From: DAOTVD01 sp034437075
GTDB taxonomy: Bacteria > Chloroflexota > Anaerolineae > Aggregatilineales > J027
Direction of reading: 5' to 3'
Assembly: GCA_034437075.1 (NCBI GenBank)
Contig: DAOTVD010000145.1
Location: forward strand, 1 to 41,553
DNA: 41,553 nt
The translations under genes and the position numbers were made by a program. The notes under the pieces were generated by a model. It was not told the DNA's origin, did no database searches, and saw only the letters and a list, made by a program, of their open reading frames with translations. Shown here piece after piece: positions 7,886-16,158 of the stretch. The stretch's first letter is position 1; each line of letters begins with the position of its first letter.

Positions 7886-8803
7886 ATGCCGACGCAAGTC
7901 ATCAAACACGGACGCATCACCTGGACGGACATCACGCGCCCCACGCGCGATGATGTAGAACTGCTTCAAGAAAGCTATCCCCATTTCCATCCCCTAGATT
8001 TAGAAGACTTGCTCAGCCGCCTAGAACGCCCCAAAATCGACGAATATGACGATTATCTGTTCACGGTCATGCATTTCCCAGTGTGGGATGCCGTCAGCAA
8101 TATCAGCCGCCCCAGCGAATTGGATGCCTTCATCGGCGCCAGCTATCTCGTGACCATCCACGACGGCACTTTGCCGCCCCTGGGGCGCTTGTTCGAGCGC
8201 TGCACCCAAGATGACGACGCCATTACGCAGTACATGACCCACGGCGCCAGCCGCCTGTTTTACACCGTCGTCGACCAACTCGTGGATTATATTTTTCCGA
8301 TTCTATATAAAGTCGATGCCAATATCCGCAATATTGAAGACGAAATCTTCCAGCGCGACACCCGCCAGTTGATTCAGAATATCGCCGTCATCCGCCGCGA
8401 TAATATCGCCCTGCGCCGAATTGTACGCCCCCAGGTCGAAATAGTGGAAAGCCTAGAAAATACCGAACGGCCTTACATCCGCGAAGACCTGGACGTGTAT
8501 TTTGGCGACATCCGCGACCACCTGAACAAAGCCGTAGACATCATCAGCGACCATAAAGAGGTGATCGAAGGATTGGCCGACACGGCAGATACCCTGGCGA
8601 CGTATCGCACCAACGAAATCGTCCAGATTCTAACGGTCATTTCCGTGGTCATGTTGCCTTTGACGCTCATCAGCGGCATTTATGGCATGAATATCGGCCT
8701 ACCCTTTCAAGATCACCCGGCTGGCTTCCTCATCGTGATGGGCATTATGGCCGGGGTCGCGGGCGGCATGCTCATGTATTTCAGGAAACGGAACTGGCTA
8801 TGA
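7886..8803 (+). CDS. corA: CorA-family magnesium/divalent cation transporter
   Basis: This 305-residue inner-membrane channel of the CorA family takes up Mg2+ or related divalent cations. The N-terminal domain is cytoplasmic and a long helical stalk runs through about 140-245. Two C-terminal transmembrane helices lie at about 246-266 and 280-298, joined by a loop with the signature GMN (267-269, in GIYGMNIGLPF). The protein ends in basic KRNWL, as in many CorA proteins. The frame is open from a TTG at 7850, but that codon sits in the -35 box, so the ATG at 7886 is preferred. The stop overlaps the RNase D start (ATGA, 8800-8803). The actual metal could be Mg2+, Co2+ or Zn2+. Confidence 0.88.
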   Translation: MPTQVIKHGRITWTDITRPTRDDVELLQESYPHFHPLDLEDLLSRLERPKIDEYDDYLFTVMHFPVWDAVSNISRPSELDAFIGASYLVTIHDGTLPPLGRLFERCTQDDDAITQYMTHGASRLFYTVVDQLVDYIFPILYKVDANIRNIEDEIFQRDTRQLIQNIAVIRRDNIALRRIVRPQVEIVESLENTERPYIREDLDVYFGDIRDHLNKAVDIISDHKEVIEGLADTADTLATYRTNEIVQILTVISVVMLPLTLISGIYGMNIGLPFQDHPAGFLIVMGIMAGVAGGMLMYFRKRNWL

Positions 8804-9948
8804 GCTTGCAACATTTGCCGCCCCCTTCCTGGATCGACACGGCGCGTAGCTTGCGCGAACTGACCGAAGATTTGCACGCGCAGCCCTACATCGGCCTGGA
8901 TACCGAGTCCAACAGCTTGTTTGCTTACCGAGAACGCATCTGCCTCATTCAACTCTCGGCGGGCGGGCACGATTACATTATTGATCCGCTGGCCATTGAT
9001 GACATGACGCCGCTGGGCGAGCTACTCGCCAACCCGGCAGTAGAAATCATTTTTCATGCGGCGGAGTACGACTTGCTGAGCCTGGAACGCAATTTTGGCT
9101 TTCGGGTGCAAACCCTGTTCGACACCATGCAGGCCGGGCGCGTGCTGGGCGTGGCCAAAGTCGGCCTGGGGGACATGCTGCACACGCATTTTGGCGTCTC
9201 GGTAGACAAACGCTATCAACGCGCGAACTGGGGACAGCGGCCCATTCCGCCCGAGCAGTTGCGCTATGCCCAAGTCGATACGCATTACCTCATTCCCTTG
9301 CGCCATATCTTGTACAACGCGCTGGCAGAGCAAGACGCCCTCGGCGAGGCTGAAGAAATTTTTGCCGAAAGCTTGCGTTTCGAGCCCCGCCCGGCCAGCT
9401 TTGACCCCGACGGCTATTGGAAGATTTCTGGCGCGCGGCGCCTGAAGGCGCGCCAAGCAGCCCGGCTACGCGAGTTGTATCTATGGCGCGAAGCAATCGC
9501 CGAAAAGCGGGATGTGCCCGTCTTCAAAGTACTTGGCAATAACGTCTTGCTGAAACTGGCGCGCGCTAACCCGACCAAATTGCGCCATCTGAGCGAACGC
9601 GGCCTGCTTTCAAGCAAAGAAATCGCCCGCTATGGGCCGGGGATCATCAAGGCCGTGCAGCGCGGCAACGAAGCGCGCCCGCCCAAGCGCCCGCGCCAGA
9701 CCAAGGCCGATCATACGCTTATCCATCGGCACGACCGGCTGAAAGCCTGGCGCAAACAACGCGCCGCCCAACGCGGCGTGGAAAGCGACATCATCATGCC
9801 GCCCGATACTCTATGGGAAATCGCCAAATCCGCGCCGCAATCCTTGCACGACCTGGCGGCATACACGCACCTGGGGCCGTGGCGTTTGCAAACGTATGGT
9901 CAAGAGATTTTGCAAATCCTCGCCGAGGATAGGGAGCCCTTACCATGA
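8800..9948 (+). CDS. rnd: ribonuclease D-like 3'-5' exoribonuclease
   Basis: This is a 382-residue DEDDy exonuclease. Metal-binding residues are readable as D34 and E36 (IGLDTES), D91 (HAAEYDL) and Y156/D160 (RYAQVDTHYL). Two helical segments follow, at roughly 212-290 and 305-375; each looks like an HRDC domain (for example KVLGNNVLLKLARANP and IIMPPDTLWEIAKSAP). RNase D trims the 3' ends of tRNAs and other small stable RNAs. Domain order and length match E. coli RNase D. The gene overlaps both neighbours by 4 bases (ATGA at each end). Confidence 0.9.
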   Translation: MSLQHLPPPSWIDTARSLRELTEDLHAQPYIGLDTESNSLFAYRERICLIQLSAGGHDYIIDPLAIDDMTPLGELLANPAVEIIFHAAEYDLLSLERNFGFRVQTLFDTMQAGRVLGVAKVGLGDMLHTHFGVSVDKRYQRANWGQRPIPPEQLRYAQVDTHYLIPLRHILYNALAEQDALGEAEEIFAESLRFEPRPASFDPDGYWKISGARRLKARQAARLRELYLWREAIAEKRDVPVFKVLGNNVLLKLARANPTKLRHLSERGLLSSKEIARYGPGIIKAVQRGNEARPPKRPRQTKADHTLIHRHDRLKAWRKQRAAQRGVESDIIMPPDTLWEIAKSAPQSLHDLAAYTHLGPWRLQTYGQEILQILAEDREPLP

Positions 9949-11165
9949 AGCCATACATCATCCTAGGCATCATCGTGGGCCTGTTGGGCAGCCTGGGGAC
10001 GCTCGTGGCCCAGCCTCCGCTCGGCGACATCGTGCCTGGTGAAAATCAGTTCGATGCGATTAGCCGCGACCAACCCGCCGTGCTCTATCGCCTGCGCGCG
10101 CCCGACGAGGCCACGTTGGTGATCACGGTGCGCAGCCTAGCGGCGGACTTCGCGCCCATGTTGCGCATCTATGGCGAAGACGCGGTGCTGTTGGCCCAGT
10201 ACCCGAACCTGAACGCTGCGTCCGAATTGCGCGTGGCCTTTTTGCCCGATCCTGAGGTCGATTACGAACTCTATATTCAGGGGGTGGACGGCGCGCGGGG
10301 CGAATTCGTGCTGGGCGTCGCCCGCGCGATAGACTCCGACCCCGCGCGTTTGCCCGTGCTAGAACTAACCATCGGGCAACAGATCGATAACCGCGTGTCG
10401 GAATCATTGCCCAGCCAGCGCTATCAATTCGCGAGTGTGGCGGATGGGGCCTTGCGCTTGCAACTGCGCAGCAGCCTGGCCGATGGCGGCCCTTCGATGG
10501 TCTTGCGCGATGCCGAAGGCGTGCCGCTAGCCGCCACCCGCGCGGATTTGCTCGGTGGCGTGTTTATCATCCCCGCCGGGGTAGGGCAAATCTACGAAGT
10601 GCAAGTGGTGCATAGTGGCGCCGAACGCGACGAAGCCTATACCCTGGCCCTATCGCGAGATGGACAAGGCGCGTCGCTGACCATCACCCTCACCCCTACG
10701 CCGACCATCACGCCCCCCATGCCGGATACAGCCACACCCCAACCCGGCACACCGACACAAACCCCCGAAGCGCGCACGTCGCCAGCGCCCACCACCTCGC
10801 CAGTTACGCCCCCCCCCAGCCCTTCACCGTCCGCCACGATTATGCCCGGGCGCGTGGTGATCCCCGACGATGGGCCGTGCGTCGTCACGCCCTTGGGGGA
10901 TGTGGGGGTCAACATCCGGCGCGGGCCGGGCACAGCCTTCGAGATTATCGACGGCTTGACGGTCAATGCATTGGCGACCGTTATAGGCCGCAATGCGGAT
11001 AATTCGTGGTGGCAGATCGAATATGAGGATGGCTTTTTCGGCTGGGTGGCCGACCGGGCAATCGAACGCGGCGGCGATTGTAGCGACATCGGCGTGGCGA
11101 CGTTCGATGCCCCCTTCAGCGAACCCGGCGGTTTGCCCACCGACCGAGCAACGCCTACGGAGTAA
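9945..11165 (+). CDS. exported SH3b-domain protein with Thr/Pro-rich linker
   Basis: This is a 406-residue secreted or cell-surface protein of unknown role. A hydrophobic signal sequence covers about residues 3-22, with likely cleavage after VAQ or nearby. Residues about 25-240 form two repeated beta-rich units that resemble pre-peptidase C-terminal-type domains (VLYRLRAPDEATLVITVRSL and QRYQFASVADGALRLQLRSS align). A low-complexity Thr/Pro linker spans about 247-302. An SH3b domain follows at about 308-370 (VGVNIRRGPGTAFEII, WWQIEYEDGFFGWV) with flanking cysteines that may form a disulfide. It is translationally coupled to rnd (ATGA overlap), although the two products act in different compartments. 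Confidence 0.78.
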   Translation: MKPYIILGIIVGLLGSLGTLVAQPPLGDIVPGENQFDAISRDQPAVLYRLRAPDEATLVITVRSLAADFAPMLRIYGEDAVLLAQYPNLNAASELRVAFLPDPEVDYELYIQGVDGARGEFVLGVARAIDSDPARLPVLELTIGQQIDNRVSESLPSQRYQFASVADGALRLQLRSSLADGGPSMVLRDAEGVPLAATRADLLGGVFIIPAGVGQIYEVQVVHSGAERDEAYTLALSRDGQGASLTITLTPTPTITPPMPDTATPQPGTPTQTPEARTSPAPTTSPVTPPPSPSPSATIMPGRVVIPDDGPCVVTPLGDVGVNIRRGPGTAFEIIDGLTVNALATVIGRNADNSWWQIEYEDGFFGWVADRAIERGGDCSDIGVATFDAPFSEPGGLPTDRATPTE

Positions 11166-11170
11166 ACCCC

Positions 11171-11359
11171 ATGACCAACCAGAACATTTTTCAGGATGAA
11201 TGGCGCGCGTGCCTGGCCGAACACTATGTTTACGTGGTGCGCGCGGGCGACACGCTCACCGAGGCGACCCTGCGCGCCGTGTTGCTAGAAACGGGCTTTA
11301 CACCCCAAGATATCGAGCTATTGCGCGACCAGGCATACGAAGAATCACCAGGCGACTAA
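11171..11359 (+). CDS. small protein of unknown function (62 residues)
   Basis: This short frame begins 5 bases after the SH3b gene stop and looks like the last gene of that operon. The product is soluble and acidic: an N-terminal helix (WRACLAEHYVYVVR), then a predicted two-helix segment (TEATLRAVLLETG, TPQDIELLRDQAY). No known domain was recognised. Its TAA (11357-11359) overlaps the TAG of the convergent TSP3 gene by two bases. The tight spacing and protein-like composition support a real gene. Confidence 0.6.
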   Translation: MTNQNIFQDEWRACLAEHYVYVVRAGDTLTEATLRAVLLETGFTPQDIELLRDQAYEESPGD

Positions 11360-12891
11360 TCCTCGCACGCATCGCCGATATCGTCGCCGTCTTCGTCTTC
11401 TTGCGCGGGGTTCGCCACCAACGGGCAGTTATCGTCTTCGTCTAGCACCTCATCGTCGTCATCGTCCAGGTCGCAAGCATCGCCATCGCCGTCGCCATCC
11501 GTGTCAATCTGGTCAGCGTTGGCCGTATTCGGGCAATTATCCTCATCATCTACTATCCCATCATTATCTGTATCAGGCGGGGGCGGAGGATCATCATCTT
11601 CGGGCGAAGGCTGCGGCTCGGGTGTGTCGCTCGGCTCAGGCGATTCGGCCTCCTCGGGCGTGTCGCTGGGCTCAGGCGATTCGGCTTCCTCGGGCGTGTC
11701 GCTCGGCTCAGGCGATTCGGCTTCCTCGGGCGTGTCACTCGGCTCAGGCGATTCGGCTTCCTCGGGCGTGTCGCTGGGCTCAGGCGATTCCGTCGCGTCG
11801 GGCGTGTCGCTCGGCTCAGGCGATTCCGTCGCGTCGGGCGTGTCGCTCGGCTCGGGCGATTCCGTCGCGTCGGGCGTAGCGGTCGCGTCCTCATCGCAAG
11901 CATCGCCAATCTCATCGTCATCGGCGTCAGCCTGGTCGGGGTTGGCGACCGTGGGACAATTATCTACCGTATCGTTGATGCCATCGCCATCATCATCGAC
12001 ATCGCAGGCATCCCCGGCGCCGTCATCGTCTAGGTCATCTTGATCCGGGTTGCTGATGTTGATGCAATTATCGGTGGTGTCGGCGACGCCATCGCCATCG
12101 GTGTCGGTCAGGGTGTCGCACGCATCGCCGACGCCATCGCCATCGGTGTCCACCTGAGTAGTGTTGGCGTTCAGCGGGCAATTATCGGCGCTGTCTATGA
12201 TACCGTCGCCGTCGTCGTCATTATCGCACGCATCGCCTAAGCCATCATCATCCAGGTCGGCTTGGTCGGGGTTGGCGGTATCCGGGCAATTATCGGTCGC
12301 GTTGGCGACCCCATCGCCATCGTTATCCGGTTCGGGCGTTTGGGTGGGCGCGGGCGTTTCGGTGGGTTCGGGCGTGGGCGTATTGGTGCGCGGGATGAAC
12401 TGGCGCGGCGTCGGTTGTAGCCCGTCCGGCGTGGGCGTAAAGGTCTGGGTTACGGTCGGCGTGGGGGTGATGGTGGGAGAAGCGGTATGGGTGGCCGAGG
12501 CGTCTTGCTGCACCTGGGATGTCGGCGTGACGTCGGCGGATTCGTCCTCCTGCAAGAACTGCCATCCCAGGAACAAAATTCCCAGTGCGAAGATCAACCC
12601 CAGCGGAATAGCCATGCTGACCACGCGCAGAATCGCGCGGCTAGAGCGATCTTCCAAGGCCATCAGCCCGCGTTGGGCCTCTTGGTGCAGGGGGTCAAGT
12701 TGTAGGGCCTGGCGAAAATAATTGCGTGCCTGGGTGGGCGGTGTCAGGTATCCACTGAGCACCAGCGCCTCGATATGCTGGGGGTAATGCACCAGAATAT
12801 CCGCCAGAATATCGCGCGCTTCGGCGTTGCGCCCTTCCAGAGTCAGGCGGTAGGCTTGGTCAAATAATTGGTTGGCTTCTTGAACGTTCAT
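11356..12891 (-). CDS. TPR / membrane anchor / TSP3-repeat surface protein
   Basis: This 511-residue protein is modular. A TPR-like helical region spans residues 1-80 (ARDILADILVHYP, NYFRQALQLDP). A transmembrane helix spans about 85-113. A Thr/Pro linker at about 120-187 includes DGLQPTPRQFIPRTNTP (156-172). Four calcium-binding-type TSP3 repeats lie at about 189-335 (pattern DxDxDGxxDxxDNCP...DACD). Seven copies of a 12-residue unit, ESPEPSDTP plus three residues, follow. Two more TSP3 repeats close the protein. The TPR part is probably cytoplasmic and the acidic repeats outside. TSP3 repeats bind Ca2+ in known proteins; that role here is inference. The other strand carries long false reading frames because of codon bias. 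Confidence 0.82.
   Translation of the reverse strand: MNVQEANQLFDQAYRLTLEGRNAEARDILADILVHYPQHIEALVLSGYLTPPTQARNYFRQALQLDPLHQEAQRGLMALEDRSSRAILRVVSMAIPLGLIFALGILFLGWQFLQEDESADVTPTSQVQQDASATHTASPTITPTPTVTQTFTPTPDGLQPTPRQFIPRTNTPTPEPTETPAPTQTPEPDNDGDGVANATDNCPDTANPDQADLDDDGLGDACDNDDDGDGIIDSADNCPLNANTTQVDTDGDGVGDACDTLTDTDGDGVADTTDNCINISNPDQDDLDDDGAGDACDVDDDGDGINDTVDNCPTVANPDQADADDDEIGDACDEDATATPDATESPEPSDTPDATESPEPSDTPDATESPEPSDTPEEAESPEPSDTPEEAESPEPSDTPEEAESPEPSDTPEEAESPEPSDTPEPQPSPEDDDPPPPPDTDNDGIVDDEDNCPNTANADQIDTDGDGDGDACDLDDDDDEVLDEDDNCPLVANPAQEDEDGDDIGDACED
11621..11872 (-). repeat. seven tandem 36-bp coding repeats
   Basis: Seven in-register copies of a 36-base unit encode ESPEPSDTP followed by DAT (3 copies) or EEA (4 copies). 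Copies differ by few bases, so the array is recent or kept uniform and is likely to vary in length between strains. It lies inside the TSP3 surface protein and forms an acidic, proline-rich spacer. Confidence 0.9.
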
Positions 12892-12996
12892 GGTCTATCC
12901 TTAGCGTGCCGTTCCCGCATCTAGCCGTATTGTATCATTCCTGCGAATGTCGCACAGACGAGCGTCAGGCGAGCGGCGGAATACGCACGGTAACTG

Positions 12997-13026
12997 TTGA
13001 CGCTCGGTGAACGGGCATGATATACT
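12997..13026 (+). promoter_or_regulatory. promoter of the infC-rpmI-rplT operon
   Basis: TTGACG (12997-13002) and TATACT (13021-13026) are 18 bases apart, close to the sigma-70 consensus. Transcription would start near 13033, giving a leader of about 40 bases before infC. Confidence 0.75.
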
Positions 13027-13073
13027 GCTGAGCACATTGTAGATTTGTAGATTACGCCAAAAAGGAAAGCGCC

Positions 13074-13607
13074 ATAGCCGACGAAGCACGCATCAATGAA
13101 CAAATACGAGCCCCCAAGGTTCGCCTCATCGTTGATGAAAAAGGAAATTCTGAGAACCGTGGTATTGTCTCGATAGAAGAGGCGATGCAAATCGCTCGCG
13201 AACTGAATCTCGATCTTGTTGAAGTTGCCCCCAATGCCGACCCACCCGTGTGTAAGGTGATGGACCATGGCAAATATCTTTACAATAAGAAGAAGAAAGA
13301 ACGCGAGGCTCGTAAGCAGCAAAAGCAAGTCGAAGTCAAAGAGATTCGCCTGCGCCCCAAAACAGACGATCATCATTTGAACTTCAAAGTGCGTGATGCG
13401 CGACGGTGGCTAAAAGATGGCATGAAGGTCAAGGTGCGTATCTGGTTCCGGGGGCGCGAAATCACCTACCCCGAACTTGGGCGCGATATCCTCGACCATG
13501 TGGCTGAAGAACTCAGCGACGTGGCCATCGTAGAACAAAGCGCAAATATGGATGGACGGTCGATGCTGATGGTGCTGGCTCCGGCACCAGACAAGAAAAA
13601 GTCGTAG
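13074..13607 (+). CDS. infC: translation initiation factor IF-3
   Basis: This 177-residue IF-3 binds the 30S subunit, prevents 50S joining and checks start codons. Recognisable parts are the N-domain (INEQIRAPKVRLI, NLDLVEVAPNADPPVCKVMD), the basic linker KYLYNKKKKEREARKQQKQ, and the C-domain (VKEIRLRPKTDDHHLNFKVRDARRW). The first in-frame ATG, at 13185, would cut off the conserved N-domain. In-frame homology continues upstream, and the best start is ATA at 13074, seven bases after the Shine-Dalgarno AAGGA (13062-13066). The in-frame stop at 13029 limits further extension. Known infC genes use rare starts such as AUU for autoregulation. First gene of infC-rpmI-rplT. Confidence 0.93.
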   Translation: MADEARINEQIRAPKVRLIVDEKGNSENRGIVSIEEAMQIARELNLDLVEVAPNADPPVCKVMDHGKYLYNKKKKEREARKQQKQVEVKEIRLRPKTDDHHLNFKVRDARRWLKDGMKVKVRIWFRGREITYPELGRDILDHVAEELSDVAIVEQSANMDGRSMLMVLAPAPDKKKS

Positions 13608-13690
13608 CCTTCCGCTTCCGTTAACAATCGAAAATAAGCAGCCGTGCAGCCCATGTGCGGCGTTGTTGTGTGTATCAACGGAGATAAAAT

Positions 13691-13942
13691 ATGCCGAGGA
13701 AACAACGTACCGGGAAGTTCAAACTCAAGACGCATAAAGCCACGGCCAAGCGCTTTCGCGTGACGGGCACGGGCAAGGTCGTGCGCACCAAAGGCGGCAA
13801 AAGCCATTTGCGCCGCCGGACGTCCAAACGCACCAAGCGCCAGTTCACGACCATGCAACCCGTCGCCGAGAACAAAAATGCGCGCCGCGTGCGCAGCCTG
13901 GCCCCCTACCTGAGCCGCTACAAAGCCAACCCGCCGAAATAA
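13691..13942 (+). CDS. rpmI: 50S ribosomal protein L35
   Basis: This is an 83-residue, very basic protein of the large subunit. It has typical L35 segments: KLKTHKATAKRFRVTGTGKV near 11-30 and SHLRRRTSKRTKRQF near 38-52. It is about 18 residues longer than the usual L35, with a C-terminal tail VRSLAPYLSRYKANPPK. Position between infC and rplT is the universal bacterial order. The 83-base gap after infC holds no terminator I can see. Confidence 0.93.
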   Translation: MPRKQRTGKFKLKTHKATAKRFRVTGTGKVVRTKGGKSHLRRRTSKRTKRQFTTMQPVAENKNARRVRSLAPYLSRYKANPPK

Positions 13943-13966
13943 CGCAACCCGAAGGAGTAAAATCAG

Positions 13967-14314
13967 ATGGCCCGTGTAAAGGGTGGATACGTGACGCGCC
14001 GCCGTCACAAGAAAATTTTGAAAATGACCAAAGGCCAGTGGGACACCAAACACAAGCTGTTCCGCCGCGCCAACGAAGCCATGATGAAAAGCCTGTGGTA
14101 TAGCTACCGCGACCGCCGCCAACGCCGCCGCCAGTTACGCCAACTGTGGATCACGCGCATTAACGCCGCCGCGCGCCGCAATGGCATGAGCTACAGCCAC
14201 TTTATCCATGGTATGCGCCAAAATAACATCGAACTCGACCGCAAAGTCTTGGCCGACATCGCCGTGCGAGATGCCAACACTTTCGCCCATATCGTCAAAA
14301 CCGCGCGGGGCTAA
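13967..14314 (+). CDS. rplT: 50S ribosomal protein L20
   Basis: This is a 115-residue basic protein needed early in 50S assembly. It begins MARVKGGYVTRRRHKKILK and contains GQWDTKHKLFRRANEAMMKSL and LWITRINAAARRNGMSYSHF, all typical of L20, at normal length. A good ribosome-binding site (AAGGAG, 13952-13957) precedes it. In other bacteria L20 represses its own operon by binding the mRNA; no binding site could be assigned here with confidence. Confidence 0.95.
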   Translation: MARVKGGYVTRRRHKKILKMTKGQWDTKHKLFRRANEAMMKSLWYSYRDRRQRRRQLRQLWITRINAAARRNGMSYSHFIHGMRQNNIELDRKVLADIAVRDANTFAHIVKTARG

Positions 14315-14334
14315 CCCCTCCCTGCCCCCCCGCT

Positions 14335-15093
14335 GTGATTTCCTCCGGCGATAATCCTAAGATCAAACTGACGCGCGCGTTGCTCAGCCAGAACAAAGCA
14401 CGCGCGCGCCACAACCTAGCCGCCCTAGAAGGTACGCGCCTGATTCAGGACGTGCTGCACCAAGGCTATAAGCCCGAGTTCGTCCTATACCGGGGCGAAA
14501 CCCCGCCCGAGTGGCTTTCTGAAGTGCTCGCGCTGGGCGTAGCGCCCAAAATTTTTGACGCCCTGGCCGATACGGACAATTCGCAAGGCGTTTTGGGCGT
14601 TTTTCCGCAACCACAACCGCCCACCGCGCCGCACGGCTCGCTGTGGCTGGCCCTAGATGGCCTGCGCGACCCCGGTAATATGGGCACCATCCTACGCACG
14701 GCGGCGGCGGCGGGGGCCGATGGCGCACTTCTGTTGCCTGGTTGTGTCGATCCGTGGAACCCCAAAGCCGTGCGCGCGGGGATGGGCGCGCATTTTCGTG
14801 TGCCGCTGTGGTTGTTGGGCTGGGATGATTTCGCGGCGGCTTTCGCCGGGGATTGGGCCGTATGGGTGGCCGATGCAGCCGCGCCAAAGGCCCAACCATA
14901 TAGCCAAGCCAACCTGACGCGCGCCACCGTGCTTATGATCGGTAGCGAAGCGCATGGGGTATCGCACCAGGCCCGCCAACAGGCCACCGGCGCGCTGATG
15001 ATCCCTATGGCGCGGGGTGTCGAGTCTCTAAATAGCGCCAGCGCTGCCGCTGTTCTTCTGTTTGAAGCCCAACGCCAGCGCGCCTTGGGCTGA
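14335..15093 (+). CDS. SpoU/TrmH-family RNA 2'-O-methyltransferase
   Basis: This 252-residue SPOUT-class enzyme uses S-adenosylmethionine to methylate ribose in rRNA (less likely tRNA). It starts with GTG at 14335, 20 bases after rplT; the N-terminus ISSGDNPKIKLTRALL matches the usual substrate-binding domain opening. The three SpoU motifs are present: LDGLRDPGNMGTILRTAAAAG (motif 1), LMIGSEAHGVS (motif 2) and IPMARGVESLNSASAAAVLLFE (motif 3 with the trefoil knot). YsgA-like paralogues often follow rplT in other bacteria, which fits a 23S rRNA target. The exact nucleotide cannot be told. Confidence 0.88.
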   Translation: MISSGDNPKIKLTRALLSQNKARARHNLAALEGTRLIQDVLHQGYKPEFVLYRGETPPEWLSEVLALGVAPKIFDALADTDNSQGVLGVFPQPQPPTAPHGSLWLALDGLRDPGNMGTILRTAAAAGADGALLLPGCVDPWNPKAVRAGMGAHFRVPLWLLGWDDFAAAFAGDWAVWVADAAAPKAQPYSQANLTRATVLMIGSEAHGVSHQARQQATGALMIPMARGVESLNSASAAAVLLFEAQRQRALG

Positions 15094-15094
15094 A

Positions 15095-15541
15095 CTACGT
15101 CACTTTGCGGGCCGGGATGACGAAGACAGGGCAGGGGGCCTCGGCCAAAACTTTTTGCGTCACGCTCCCAAATACCCAGCGGCTGATCCCGGTGCGCCCA
15201 TGGGTAGACATCACAATGGCATCTACAGCCAAATCATGGGCGACTTCCAGAATAGCCGTGGCGGGCATCCCGGCATGGGCTTCGCAAATGACGTTTGCAA
15301 CGGCGTCTTTCACCACATCGCGCTTGTTTTCCAGGTAGATTTCGGCATCTTCCAACAAATCAAGATGCATCGCGCGATACTCATTAGGGTCGGGGAACAA
15401 GTTCGTCACGGCTGGGACGGGCGGTTCGACGGCGGTCATGAGCGTCAAACGGCCTGCGGGGTCTACCACCCGCCGCGCGTAATCCAACGCTTGTTCCGAA
15501 AGCTTCGAACGATCTAAGGGCACCAGGATATGTTTTAGCAT
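15095..15541 (-). CDS. universal stress protein (UspA family)
   Basis: This is a 148-residue single-domain Usp. It begins KHILVPLDRSKLSEQAL and ends with the ATP-binding signature STHGRTGISRWVFGSVTQKVL, which fits the G-2X-G-9X-G(S/T) pattern of nucleotide-binding Usps. It is a close paralogue of the next gene, 29 bases upstream on the same strand. Its stop is one base from the convergent methyltransferase stop. Usps are cytosolic dimers induced by starvation and stress; the trigger here is unknown. Confidence 0.9.
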   Translation of the reverse strand: MLKHILVPLDRSKLSEQALDYARRVVDPAGRLTLMTAVEPPVPAVTNLFPDPNEYRAMHLDLLEDAEIYLENKRDVVKDAVANVICEAHAGMPATAILEVAHDLAVDAIVMSTHGRTGISRWVFGSVTQKVLAEAPCPVFVIPARKVT

Positions 15542-15570
15542 TATTTATTGACTCCACATTGCATAAGGGC

Positions 15571-16020
15571 CTAGCGTTTGGCTGGTGGCACCACCAACAC
15601 CGGACACGGGGCCGCGCTGAGCACCTTCTGGGTGATACTTCCGAAGACCCAGCGGCTGATACCCGAGCGCCCATGCGTAGACATCACAATCGCCTCGGCC
15701 TTTTCTTCTTCGGCCACCTGGATAATCCCGCTGGCGGGCTCTCCCGAGATCACGCGCTTGATGGACGCGGGCACGTGTTGGCGGGCTTCGCGCAGTTTGG
15801 TGTCCAGGTAAGCATTGGCATGTTCGAGCATGTTTTCATGGATATTACCGTAATCGATGGGAACATGATAGAGCCCAGCATTGGTACTATGGTGACCCAG
15901 ACGTTCGACCGCCGATACTAAGACGAGCTTCCCGTGTGGATCGGTGATAGACACCGCATAGGGCAAGGCGGCTTCGGAAATCTCAGACTCATCCAAGGGT
16001 AAGACCACGAGCTTAAACAT
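15571..16020 (-). CDS. universal stress protein (UspA family), tandem paralogue
   Basis: This is a 149-residue Usp. The frame is open to 16131, but the family's N-terminus (MFKLVVLPLDESEISEAAL) starts at the ATG at 16020, which follows a GGAG ribosome-binding site. The ATP-binding signature STHGRSGISRWVFGSITQKVL is intact. It is nearly identical over that stretch to the downstream paralogue, so the pair is a tandem duplication. The upstream gap to the Rieske gene is about 300 bases and holds promoters for both directions. Confidence 0.9.
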   Translation of the reverse strand: MFKLVVLPLDESEISEAALPYAVSITDPHGKLVLVSAVERLGHHSTNAGLYHVPIDYGNIHENMLEHANAYLDTKLREARQHVPASIKRVISGEPASGIIQVAEEEKAEAIVMSTHGRSGISRWVFGSITQKVLSAAPCPVLVVPPAKR

Positions 16021-16158
16021 ACAGTTGTCTCCAAAATATAGTTTTTCATAAATATACAGGACGCTTGCGGGCTGGGGCAGCACGCAACGCCTGTGTATAA
16101 AGCATAACACGTTCGGGGCGCGGCGGCGCACCGTCTTCGCCCCAGCCCCAAGATGGTT

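Noticed and set aside
11621..11872. regularly spaced repeats that might suggest a CRISPR array
   Set aside because: Repeats are directly contiguous with no unique spacers, keep the reading frame, and encode a clear peptide repeat. No cas genes are nearby.
11501..12043. 180-residue plus-strand frame over the TSP3 gene
   Set aside because: It is a shadow of the 36-bp repeats and TSP3 codons on the minus strand, with a Ser/Gly-only composition.
13185..13607. ATG at 13185 as the start of infC
   Set aside because: It would remove about 37 residues of conserved IF-3 N-domain that are encoded in frame upstream.
14307..14318. hairpin GGGG-CTAA-CCCC at the rplT stop as a terminator
   Set aside because: The stem is only four pairs, with no T-run, and the methyltransferase gene follows directly.
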